Assembly (NCBI GenBank): GCA_051654865.1
Contig: JBOFYV010000081.1
Location: 1 to 6,343, forward strand
Length of the DNA: 6,343 bases
Source of the DNA: JBOFOR01 sp051654865
Lineage (GTDB): Bacteria > Bacillota > Clostridia > Peptostreptococcales > Peptostreptococcaceae
Direction of reading: 5' to 3'
Below are positions 1-4,730 of this stretch, piece after piece. The translations under genes were made by a program, and so were the position numbers. Below the pieces are notes generated by a model that was not told where the DNA came from, did not search any database, and saw only the letters and a program-made list of their open reading frames with translations. Positions within the stretch are counted from its first letter, which is position 1; each line of letters opens with the position of its first letter.

Positions 1-654
1 ATGCTATCCATAGAGACAATAAACATTGAAAAACAAGACAACTTAGTAATATACAACCTAAACTACCCAGTTATAAAAGAAGAACAATACGAAAAAAAAC
101 TAATCAATTATATAAACGATGTAATCCAACAAGATGTAATCTCCTTCAAAGACGTAGTAGAAAGTGAAATAAAGACCCTAATGAGAAAAGGAAACTACTT
201 ATCATATATAAACACAGAGTACGACATTTGCTACAATAGAAACAACATCCTTAGCATCATAGTAGAATTTTCACAACTGTCAGGATTATACAACATCACA
301 TACGCAAACTCTTATAACTATGATATAGACTTAGGTAGAATGATAAAATTAAAAGATATATTCAAACCAGGAATAGATTATATAAATATATTAAACACAA
401 GACTCAGGATGGAACTAGAAGAAGATAGAGAACTATTCGAAGACATATTTACAGAAGAAGAACTAGATGACTATATTGAAACACTATCAATATCAACCAA
501 CCAAAGTTTTTACCTATCAGATGATGGAATAGTTATCTGTTTTTCTAGTTATGAACTAGACGAAAGCATTCCTGATTTATTAGAGTTCAAAATTTTATTT
601 GAAGATTGTGAAGAATATTTAAGTAAGTATGCTAAAGAACATATATTAGAATAG
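1..654 (+). CDS. DUF3298-like (RsiV/PdaC C-terminal-type) protein, 217 aa, start uncertain
   Basis: The reading frame opens with ATG at the first base of the window, so neither a ribosome binding site nor a longer N-terminus can be checked. The visible 217 residues have no signal peptide or membrane segment and are very acidic in the C-terminal half (ELEEDRELFEDIFTEEELDDY, roughly 137-157). The order of motifs resembles DUF4163/DUF3298 proteins: an N-terminal strand ending in PVI followed by a helix with the LINYIND-type sequence, a central ITYANSYNYDIDLGRMIKLKDIF block (around 98-120), and a C-terminal FYLSDDGIVICFSSYELDES block (around 170-190). In RsiV and PdaC this fold sits outside the cell, in RsiV as a lysozyme-binding domain. 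Here either the export signal lies upstream of the window or the protein is cytosolic. Family assignment is from recalled motifs only. The gene favours C-ending codons: I count AAC for 14 of 17 Asn, against 4 of 17 in the cis-prenyltransferase gene of this window. Confidence 0.6.
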   Translation: MLSIETINIEKQDNLVIYNLNYPVIKEEQYEKKLINYINDVIQQDVISFKDVVESEIKTLMRKGNYLSYINTEYDICYNRNNILSIIVEFSQLSGLYNITYANSYNYDIDLGRMIKLKDIFKPGIDYINILNTRLRMELEEDRELFEDIFTEEELDDYIETLSISTNQSFYLSDDGIVICFSSYELDESIPDLLEFKILFEDCEEYLSKYAKEHILE

Positions 655-666
655 ATGAAAAAGCAC

Positions 667-690
667 AGGATGTCTAATAGACATCCTTTT
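667..690 (+). terminator. Rho-independent terminator of the DUF3298-like gene
   Basis: GGATGTCT (668-675) pairs perfectly with AGACATCC (679-686) around a 3-nt AAT loop, with an extra A-T pair at 667/687. A short T run (687-690) follows. It lies 13 nt after the TAG stop (652-654). The T tract is short, so efficiency may be moderate. Confidence 0.75.
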
Positions 691-691
691 A

Positions 692-708
692 TGATATAAT
701 GATAAAAT
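692..708 (+). promoter_or_regulatory. Tandem extended -10 promoter elements for the VanZ-like gene
   Basis: TGATATAAT (692-700) is a consensus extended -10 (TGnTATAAT). A second, overlapping TGATAAAAT (700-708) follows. No good -35 is present because the -35 zone is occupied by the preceding terminator hairpin, which fits an extended -10 promoter. The predicted start of transcription is near 707-716, giving a short leader to the ATG at 739. Confidence 0.5.
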
Positions 709-738
709 ACAAAACGGATATAAGAATAGGAGATAAGC

Positions 739-1209
739 ATGAGAAAAAAGTTGTTTATTATATTAACAATAACATGGATGGCAATAATATTTTATATGTC
801 AAACCAGCCAGCAGATATATCAAGCGAACATTCTAGTAGTGTGATAAATGTATTAAGCTCATTACCATTAGTAGGGAATATCATAGACACTATGATAGCT
901 AATGACACAGCTCAATTTGTAGTTAGAAAGGGTGCTCATATGTTTTCATATGCAGTATTAGCTACGTTGGCTTTTATGAGTATGTACGATACAAAGATAA
1001 ACATAAAAAATGTAGCGATAAAGTCTGTGATGATAGCATTTATATATGCTTGTACGGATGAATTTCATCAATTGTTTATACAGGGTAGAAGTGGTGAGTT
1101 TAGAGATGTATTAGTTGATACAACGGGAGCGGTGATTGGAATATTTTTTGTGTGCTTAATAATTAAAAATACTAAAAGAAAATATATAGAAATAAAGGAT
1201 GCTGTTTAG
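739..1209 (+). CDS. VanZ-family integral membrane protein
   Basis: 156 aa, with ATG preceded by AGGAG (728-732) at 6-nt spacing. The protein has the VanZ-family pattern: an N-terminal membrane helix (about 4-19) running into SNQP (21-24) and a Ser-rich stretch SSEHSSS; RKGAHMFSYAVL (63-74) with K64 and H67; then TDEFHQLFIQGRSGEFRDVLVDTTGAVIG (106-134), holding the conserved D107, E108, H110, Q111, R117, D123 and D127. Four membrane helices are visible (about 4-19, 70-83, 92-106, 128-142), and the tail is basic. VanZ of glycopeptide-resistance clusters gives low-level teicoplanin resistance by an unknown mechanism. Most chromosomal VanZ-like proteins have no proven role, and no vanHAX genes are present, so resistance should not be inferred. 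The stop codon lies within a terminator hairpin shared with the opposing operon. Confidence 0.85.
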   Translation: MRKKLFIILTITWMAIIFYMSNQPADISSEHSSSVINVLSSLPLVGNIIDTMIANDTAQFVVRKGAHMFSYAVLATLAFMSMYDTKINIKNVAIKSVMIAFIYACTDEFHQLFIQGRSGEFRDVLVDTTGAVIGIFFVCLIIKNTKRKYIEIKDAV

Positions 1210-1219
1210 GCATCCTTTT
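1197..1219. terminator. Bidirectional terminator between converging genes
   Basis: GGATGC (1197-1202) and GCATCC (1210-1215) form a 6-bp stem with loop TGTTTAG (1203-1209), which contains the TAG stop of the VanZ-like gene. On the plus strand TTTTG and a T-rich run follow. On the minus strand the stem is followed by CCTTTATTTC and further T-rich sequence. It is 13 nt beyond the stop of the DHHW gene (1228), so it can serve both converging transcripts. Confidence 0.7.
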
Positions 1220-1227
1220 GTGCTATT

Positions 1228-2334
1228 TTAGTTTTTAAAGATTGGACTAGAGTTAAAGGTTTGTATATTATTTATAAATAAAACTTCATTAATCTCTGTA
1301 TTTTCATCTAAGTACTTATATAGTTCTACATTGTAATATCTTGGATCAATAATATGAATTTTTTTATAATTAGATGTTAAAAAAGGTATAAAGCTGTGAG
1401 CATAAGAATCTTTAAAAATTAAAATCTCTTCATTACTATTATCATTTCCATCTATAATAGCTACAGCTGGATCTCCATGTAAAAAGTATTGATATTTATT
1501 TTTTTTGCTAAGCTTAGTATCATCATAAAGAGTATCATAGGTATATGATAAGTCTATATTGATTTTATGATCATTAAAGTCTAGATAAGCATAGATACTA
1601 TCACCATTTACATCAGGAAGTAGTGCTTTTGAATAATAGGTTCCATAAAAGTTTTCAGCGACCTTGGTAGGTATACTTGAAACTTTAGTATTATACATAT
1701 CTTCATAGGCTAATTTGGCTCCAAGCTGAGTCCAATGATGGTCAGTGTTAAAATATATATAATCATTTTTATTTTGTTCTAAAACTTTATATGGTGTATA
1801 AAAATCTACTAAATCTGTATTATTGAATTTAGAGTGTATATAATTAATAGTAGATTTTACATCATCTGTAATAGCCCATGAAGGCAATTCATTATGGTAA
1901 AAAGCAACAGACGTAGGAACGACCATAAGTTTAGTATCAATATTATAATTTTCCTTTAGTGTGTTAGATACATTAAGTATAGTAGAGATGTTGTTATTTA
2001 TCGTATCTGTATTTTGAGTAAATCTCTCAAGAAGTTTACCTGTTTTAGTCAAATAAATATTTCTAAACTCTCTTTGCCCACTAGCATAACTATATGAATT
2101 TTTTAATTCTATAAAATCAGTTCTCATAGGAAATTGATCAGCGGTGTATTTATCAAATTCATTCATAAACCTTTTATTTATAATATTGTTTATAGAAAGC
2201 TGAGGTAGTTGAGTTAGTATTTTGTTTTCAATTTCATTTACTTTTTTATCTGGAGTAGCTAATGTAACTATAGGAACTATAAATATAAACCCCATAAACA
2301 AAGCTATTGTTAGATATTTTAATAATTTATCCAT
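1228..2334 (-). CDS. DHHW-family (AlgJ/AlgX-like) SGNH-type extracytoplasmic protein
   Basis: 368 aa, with ATG at 2334 preceded by AGGAGG (2347-2342) at 7-nt spacing. A single N-terminal hydrophobic segment (about 8-26, starting after MDKLLKY) acts as signal peptide or membrane anchor and puts the rest outside. The signature motif DHHW is at 198-201 in the context YFNTDHHWTQLGAKLAYEDM. A nucleophile-type FKDSYAHSF lies at 307-315 with S310. In AlgJ and AlgX, which use the same DxH plus Ser arrangement, this catalytic set handles acetyl groups during alginate O-acetylation; here D198, H200 and S310 are the inferred equivalents. The upstream gene encodes an MBOAT membrane acyltransferase, and its stop codon overlaps this gene's ribosome binding site, which suggests translational coupling. 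The pair likely moves acyl groups from a cytoplasmic donor to an extracellular glycan or teichoic acid-like polymer. The acceptor is unknown. Confidence 0.85.
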   Translation of the reverse strand: MDKLLKYLTIALFMGFIFIVPIVTLATPDKKVNEIENKILTQLPQLSINNIINKRFMNEFDKYTADQFPMRTDFIELKNSYSYASGQREFRNIYLTKTGKLLERFTQNTDTINNNISTILNVSNTLKENYNIDTKLMVVPTSVAFYHNELPSWAITDDVKSTINYIHSKFNNTDLVDFYTPYKVLEQNKNDYIYFNTDHHWTQLGAKLAYEDMYNTKVSSIPTKVAENFYGTYYSKALLPDVNGDSIYAYLDFNDHKINIDLSYTYDTLYDDTKLSKKNKYQYFLHGDPAVAIIDGNDNSNEEILIFKDSYAHSFIPFLTSNYKKIHIIDPRYYNVELYKYLDENTEINEVLFINNIQTFNSSPIFKN

Positions 2335-2341
2335 ACAACCA

Positions 2342-2347
2342 CCTCCT
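2342..2347 (-). promoter_or_regulatory. RBS of the DHHW gene overlapping the MBOAT stop codon
   Basis: AGGAGG (minus strand, 2347-2342) overlaps the last bases of the MBOAT TAG stop (2348-2346). The ATG at 2334 follows after 7 nt. The 11-nt gap and overlapping signals point to one transcript and coupled translation. Confidence 0.8.
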
Positions 2348-3722
2348 AAAATCTAAAATATAAGAATGGATTAAAAGTAGCATCTACTAAAAATGCAGTA
2401 GAGAATATTAATCCAAATACTAAAGTAACGAATCTAATGTATTTATTACTATCTAAAATCCTTTTTATTATAGGTGTAGAAGCTATTATAGCAACTATTA
2501 ATAATAATATATTAGGAACTAGATAATAATAGAAAGAATGGTCTATAAGGCCGTTACTAGAGGTAAACATAGCATTTATATAAGTACCAAAATCATTAAG
2601 TGAAGTAATATCAAATAGCATAAAGCTTATTATAATTAAAAACATCACATAAATATGACTTATAAACTGAGGTAGCTTTTTTAAAAAGTCTAATAAGAAT
2701 AATTTCTCTATCACTAAAAACACTCCAAAATAAAGTCCCCATAATATAAAATTAAAACTAGCACCATGCCAAAGCCCAGTTAAAAACCAAACTACAAATA
2801 TATTAAAGAACCATCTTAATTTAGAACATCTATTTCCACCAAGAGGTATATACACATAATCTCTAAACCAAATACCAAGAGATATATGCCACCTTCTCCA
2901 AAATTCAGTAATAGATTTTGAAATAAATGGATAGTTGAAGTTCTCTAAAAAATCAAATCCAAGAATCTTGCCAAGACCTATAGCCATATCCGAATAACCA
3001 GAAAAATCAAAGTATATTTGCAAAGTAAAACAAATAGCCCCAAGCCAAGCAGTAGCCGTAGAAAGTTGTGTATACTCAGAAGCTTTAATGCTAAACCAAA
3101 TAGCACCTAGATTATTAGCTATCAAAACCTTCTTAGACAAACCGATTATAAATCTATAAATACCATCATAAATTTTATCTAAACTATGAGTCCTATGATT
3201 TATCTCTCTTGAAATATCAGCATACCTAACAATAGGCCCAGCCACTAACTGAGGAAACAAAGTGACAAAAGCAGAGAACGAAATAATATTTCTCTGAACG
3301 GGAACCTCATTTCTATAAACATCTATAGTATAAGACATTGATTGGAAAGTATAAAAACTTATACCAATAGGCAACGCTATATTAAACAAACTAAAATTAG
3401 TATATAGAGTAGAGTTTAATATATTAATTACAAAGTCACTATACTTAAAGAACCCTAACATACCAAGATTTAAAACTATAGAAGAAAGTAGTCCCAACTT
3501 TGCAATATAAGTACCTCTATACTTATCTATAACCAAAGCATTTATATAATCAACCCCACAAGAGAAAAACATCACAAGTATATAAACAGGCTCACCCCAA
3601 GCATAAAACATCAAACTAAATACCAAAAGTATAAAGTTCTTAAACTTATTAGGAACAAGGAAGTAGCAAAACAAAACCAAAGGTAAAAAATAAAACAAAA
3701 AAGTTATACTACTAAAAACCAC
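2346..3722 (-). CDS. MBOAT-family membrane O-acyltransferase (AlgI/DltB-like)
   Basis: 458 aa with many membrane helices throughout. GTG at 3722-3720 is chosen as the start because it gives the MVFSSITFLFYFLP beginning typical of AlgI-type proteins. AAAGGA lies about 10 nt upstream. Family motifs are intact: LFPQLVAGPIVRY (155-167), FDFSGYSDMAIGLGKILGF (238-256), FWRRWHISLGIWFRDYVYIPLGGNR (274-298) with H279, and FLTGLWHGASFNFILWG (313-329) with the invariant membrane histidine H319. MBOAT proteins of this branch accept an acyl group from a cytoplasmic donor and pass it across the membrane to an exported partner. The DHHW protein encoded 11 nt downstream is the evident partner. DltB is a relative, but no dltA, dltC or dltD is present and the partner is of the AlgJ type, so polysaccharide O-acetylation is a better guess than D-alanylation. 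The substrate is not identifiable from sequence. Confidence 0.9.
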   Translation of the reverse strand: MVFSSITFLFYFLPLVLFCYFLVPNKFKNFILLVFSLMFYAWGEPVYILVMFFSCGVDYINALVIDKYRGTYIAKLGLLSSIVLNLGMLGFFKYSDFVINILNSTLYTNFSLFNIALPIGISFYTFQSMSYTIDVYRNEVPVQRNIISFSAFVTLFPQLVAGPIVRYADISREINHRTHSLDKIYDGIYRFIIGLSKKVLIANNLGAIWFSIKASEYTQLSTATAWLGAICFTLQIYFDFSGYSDMAIGLGKILGFDFLENFNYPFISKSITEFWRRWHISLGIWFRDYVYIPLGGNRCSKLRWFFNIFVVWFLTGLWHGASFNFILWGLYFGVFLVIEKLFLLDFLKKLPQFISHIYVMFLIIISFMLFDITSLNDFGTYINAMFTSSNGLIDHSFYYYLVPNILLLIVAIIASTPIIKRILDSNKYIRFVTLVFGLIFSTAFLVDATFNPFLYFRF

Positions 3723-3751
3723 ACTATCACCATCCTTTCTTAAATTAGACT

Positions 3752-3780
3752 AATATAAAACGTTATAAGCTAGTTAATAA
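3752..3780 (-). promoter_or_regulatory. Candidate promoter of the MBOAT-DHHW operon
   Basis: On the minus strand TTATTA (3780-3775) and TATATT (3757-3752) are separated by 17 nt. Transcription would start near 3745, giving a leader of about 22 nt with AAAGGA before the GTG start. The -35 is a weak match and the region is AT-rich, so a chance match is possible. Readthrough from the copy 1 hairpin unit is an alternative source of transcript. Confidence 0.3.
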
Positions 3781-3800
3781 CCTAGTTTTGTTGTATACCC

Positions 3801-3876
3801 GCGAGTGAAATGATAATATAGATCTTCCTTCAGGCTACCGCAATGTCGGTGCGATCTATATTATCATTCCACTCGC
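3801..3876 (-). ncRNA. Structured RNA candidate, copy 1 (24-bp stem, conserved 28-nt loop)
   Basis: Bases 3801-3824 and 3853-3876 are inverted repeats that pair over 24 positions. The only non-Watson-Crick position (3808/3869) is A-C on a plus-strand transcript but a G-U wobble on a minus-strand one, so the minus strand is favoured. Read on the minus strand, the 28-nt apical region (3852-3825) holds GCACCGAC (3852-3845), TTGC (3843-3840), TAGCC (3837-3833) and GAAGGAA (3831-3825). These same blocks, at identical spacing, occur in copy 2. ACTTA (3881-3877) precedes the 5' stem and GG follows the 3' stem, resembling the asymmetric internal loop of copy 2, but the outer helix here is only about 4 bp. 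No U tract follows, so it is not a canonical terminator. It could be a trans-acting RNA, a 5' leader element of the MBOAT operon, or a protein-bound DNA palindrome. Confidence 0.5.
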
Positions 3877-3907
3877 TAAGTGTATTACATATATATTTAC
3901 TTTTATT

Positions 3908-3913
3908 ATTATA
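3908..3913 (-). promoter_or_regulatory. Candidate -10 element for hairpin copy 1
   Basis: A perfect TATAAT is found on the minus strand (3913-3908), which would start transcription near 3901, about 25 nt before the first stem base of copy 1. No good -35 is visible at 16-18 nt and there is no TGn extension, so support is limited to the -10 and its position. Confidence 0.35.
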
Positions 3914-3950
3914 CTTAGTTGCCTACAAAGTTTTATATAGAAAAGTACTT

Positions 3951-3979
3951 TTGTATTGAGTTATAGAGACAGTTAAATA
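3951..3979 (+). promoter_or_regulatory. Candidate promoter for hairpin copy 2
   Basis: TTGTAT (3951-3956) and TAAATA (3974-3979) are 17 nt apart. The predicted transcription start, about 7 nt beyond the -10, falls near 3986, which is the first paired base of the outer helix of copy 2. The hexamers are moderate matches in AT-rich sequence, but the agreement of position with the structure is notable. Confidence 0.4.
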
Positions 3980-3985
3980 GTAAAA

Positions 3986-4107
3986 TTATTTAGTAAGTAT
4001 AGTCACAGAGCGCAGAAGGTGAGTTATATAAGTTGCACCGACTTTGCTTTAGCCGGAAGGAAAACTTATATAACTCACCTTCTGCGCGGTCTATATTAAC
4101 TAAATAA
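3986..4107 (+). ncRNA. Structured RNA candidate, copy 2 (25-bp perfect stem, conserved 28-nt loop, outer helix)
   Basis: Bases 4010-4034 and 4063-4087 form a perfect 25-bp inverted repeat enclosing a 28-nt region (4035-4062) with GCACCGAC (4035-4042), TTGC (4044-4047), TAGCC (4050-4054) and GAAGGAA (4056-4062). An outer helix joins 3986-4004 to 4089-4107: 16 Watson-Crick pairs, one G-U (3997/4096) and two mismatches, separated from the inner stem by ACAGA (4005-4009) and a single G (4088). The G-U pair would be C-A on the other strand, so a plus-strand RNA is favoured, the same orientation as the conserved loop. C6 and no U tract follows on the plus strand. On the minus strand the outer helix is followed by TTTTACTATTT, so it may also end the lipoprotein transcript. 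A plus-strand RNA extended past 4118 would be antisense to the lipoprotein mRNA. Confidence 0.55.
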
Positions 4108-4118
4108 CCCCCCGAATA

Positions 4119-4583
4119 CTATTCAATAACCTTAAGGATTTCTGCTTCGATTTCTTTTGCATTTGGTGTTGCTATAAAGTAAACATAATCACCCTTACTT
4201 TGTAATATAGAATCTGCAACCGCAGTAGCATTTTCTTCTCCACCATATCCATCTGCAAACATTTGTAAACTATTTGTCTTGTAAGTCTCTATCGCAGTCT
4301 TTATCTTTTCAACATCATCTGTTTTTATAACAAAAACATCTTGAAGCTTAACATTCATCATAGCTTGGATTACAAATCCTTCTTTTATATTATCTTTTAC
4401 ATTTTCAAATATGTAAGAATCTACTGCTGGTGATTCTTGAACTGGTTGAACTTTTAGTAGTGTTTCATTATTTATAGCGTTCTTTATATCATCAACAGGT
4501 ATGTCTTTTATTTCCTCTTTAGATGTACATCCCACTAGACCGATTGTGAATACTAGTGAAAATAATATTAATAATTTTTTCAT
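4119..4583 (-). CDS. DUF4358-like secreted lipoprotein
   Basis: 154 aa, with ATG at 4583 preceded by a strong AGGAGG (4596-4591) at 7-nt spacing. The N-terminus is a lipoprotein signal peptide: MKK, a hydrophobic core, then the lipobox LVGC with the modified cysteine at residue 19. The mature part is about 136 residues. It contains IQAMMNVKLQDVFVIKTDDVEKIKTAIETYK (about 72-102), a MFADGYGGEENATAVADSIL block, and a closing GDYVYFIATPNAKEIEAEIL (about 131-150). This order (a VKL.DV.VIK strand, a helix with spaced lysines, a late aromatic Y.YF strand) matches what I recall of DUF4358, a Clostridia family of unknown function. No catalytic motif is evident. It lies upstream of, and on the same strand as, the MBOAT-DHHW genes but is separated by 396 bp with two hairpins, so co-transcription is doubtful. 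A link to envelope glycan modification is inferred from position only. Confidence 0.75.
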   Translation of the reverse strand: MKKLLILFSLVFTIGLVGCTSKEEIKDIPVDDIKNAINNETLLKVQPVQESPAVDSYIFENVKDNIKEGFVIQAMMNVKLQDVFVIKTDDVEKIKTAIETYKTNSLQMFADGYGGEENATAVADSILQSKGDYVYFIATPNAKEIEAEILKVIE

Positions 4584-4624
4584 TTATTATCCTCCTAAGT
4601 TTACTAATTTAACTATCTTATAAA

Positions 4625-4653
4625 ATTTTACTATTTATTTATATAAAAGGCAA
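4625..4653 (-). promoter_or_regulatory. Candidate promoter of the lipoprotein gene
   Basis: On the minus strand TTGCCT (4653-4648) and TAAAAT (4630-4625) are separated by 17 nt. The predicted start near 4618 gives a leader of about 35 nt that includes the AGGAGG site. The match is good for an AT-rich genome but unproven. Confidence 0.45.
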
Positions 4654-4730
4654 TTACAATAATGTAATAAAATCTTTAAATATTGTTAATAATTACTAGT
4701 GTAAAATTATTAATTATAGAGGTGACTAAT

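Larger units (their letters stand above)
3723..4118. other. Gene-free region with two head-to-head long hairpins
   Basis: This 396-bp gap separates the lipoprotein gene from the MBOAT operon, both on the minus strand. No convincing coding frame was seen. It contains the MBOAT leader and candidate promoter (3723-3780), hairpin copy 1 (3801-3876), an AT-rich spacer with outward-facing promoter-like elements (3877-3985), and hairpin copy 2 with its outer helix (3986-4107). C6 (4108-4113) follows directly. The GC-rich stem bases and conserved loops stand out from the AT-rich background. Confidence 0.8.

Noticed and set aside
549..740. Minus-strand open frame of 63 codons overlapping the end of the DUF3298-like gene
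   Set aside because: It is antisense to a better-supported gene, crosses its terminator, has no family resemblance and has low-complexity Ser/Tyr composition.
739..1209. Glycopeptide resistance determinant
   Set aside because: VanZ-like proteins are widespread, and no vanHAX or regulatory genes are present in the window.
3758..3789. AT-rich imperfect inverted repeat (AAAAC...GTTTT with inner GTTAT...ATAAC) upstream of the MBOAT gene
   Set aside because: It is short, AT-only and interrupted by a bulge. Such pairings are expected by chance in this composition.
3837..3850. Small internal hairpin ACCG/CGGT inside the loop of copy 1
   Set aside because: The equivalent bases in copy 2 cannot form it (the CGGT side becomes CTTT), so it is not a conserved part of the structure.
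3801..4087. The two palindromes as ordinary Rho-independent terminators
   Set aside because: The stems are much longer than usual, the 28-nt loops are conserved, and no immediate U tract follows either inner stem. Only the minus-strand reading of copy 2 with its outer helix keeps this option open, and that is listed as an alternative.
3801..4087. The two palindromes as ends of an insertion sequence or MITE, or as integron attC sites
   Set aside because: No transposase or integrase gene and no target-site duplication were seen. The stems differ in sequence between copies, unlike terminal inverted repeats of one element. The attC layout of paired simple sites is not recognisable.
4683..4730. 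Upstream TTG start for the cis-prenyltransferase
   Set aside because: It has no ribosome binding site, whereas ATG 4731 has GAGGTG and begins just before the conserved HVGIIPDGN motif.
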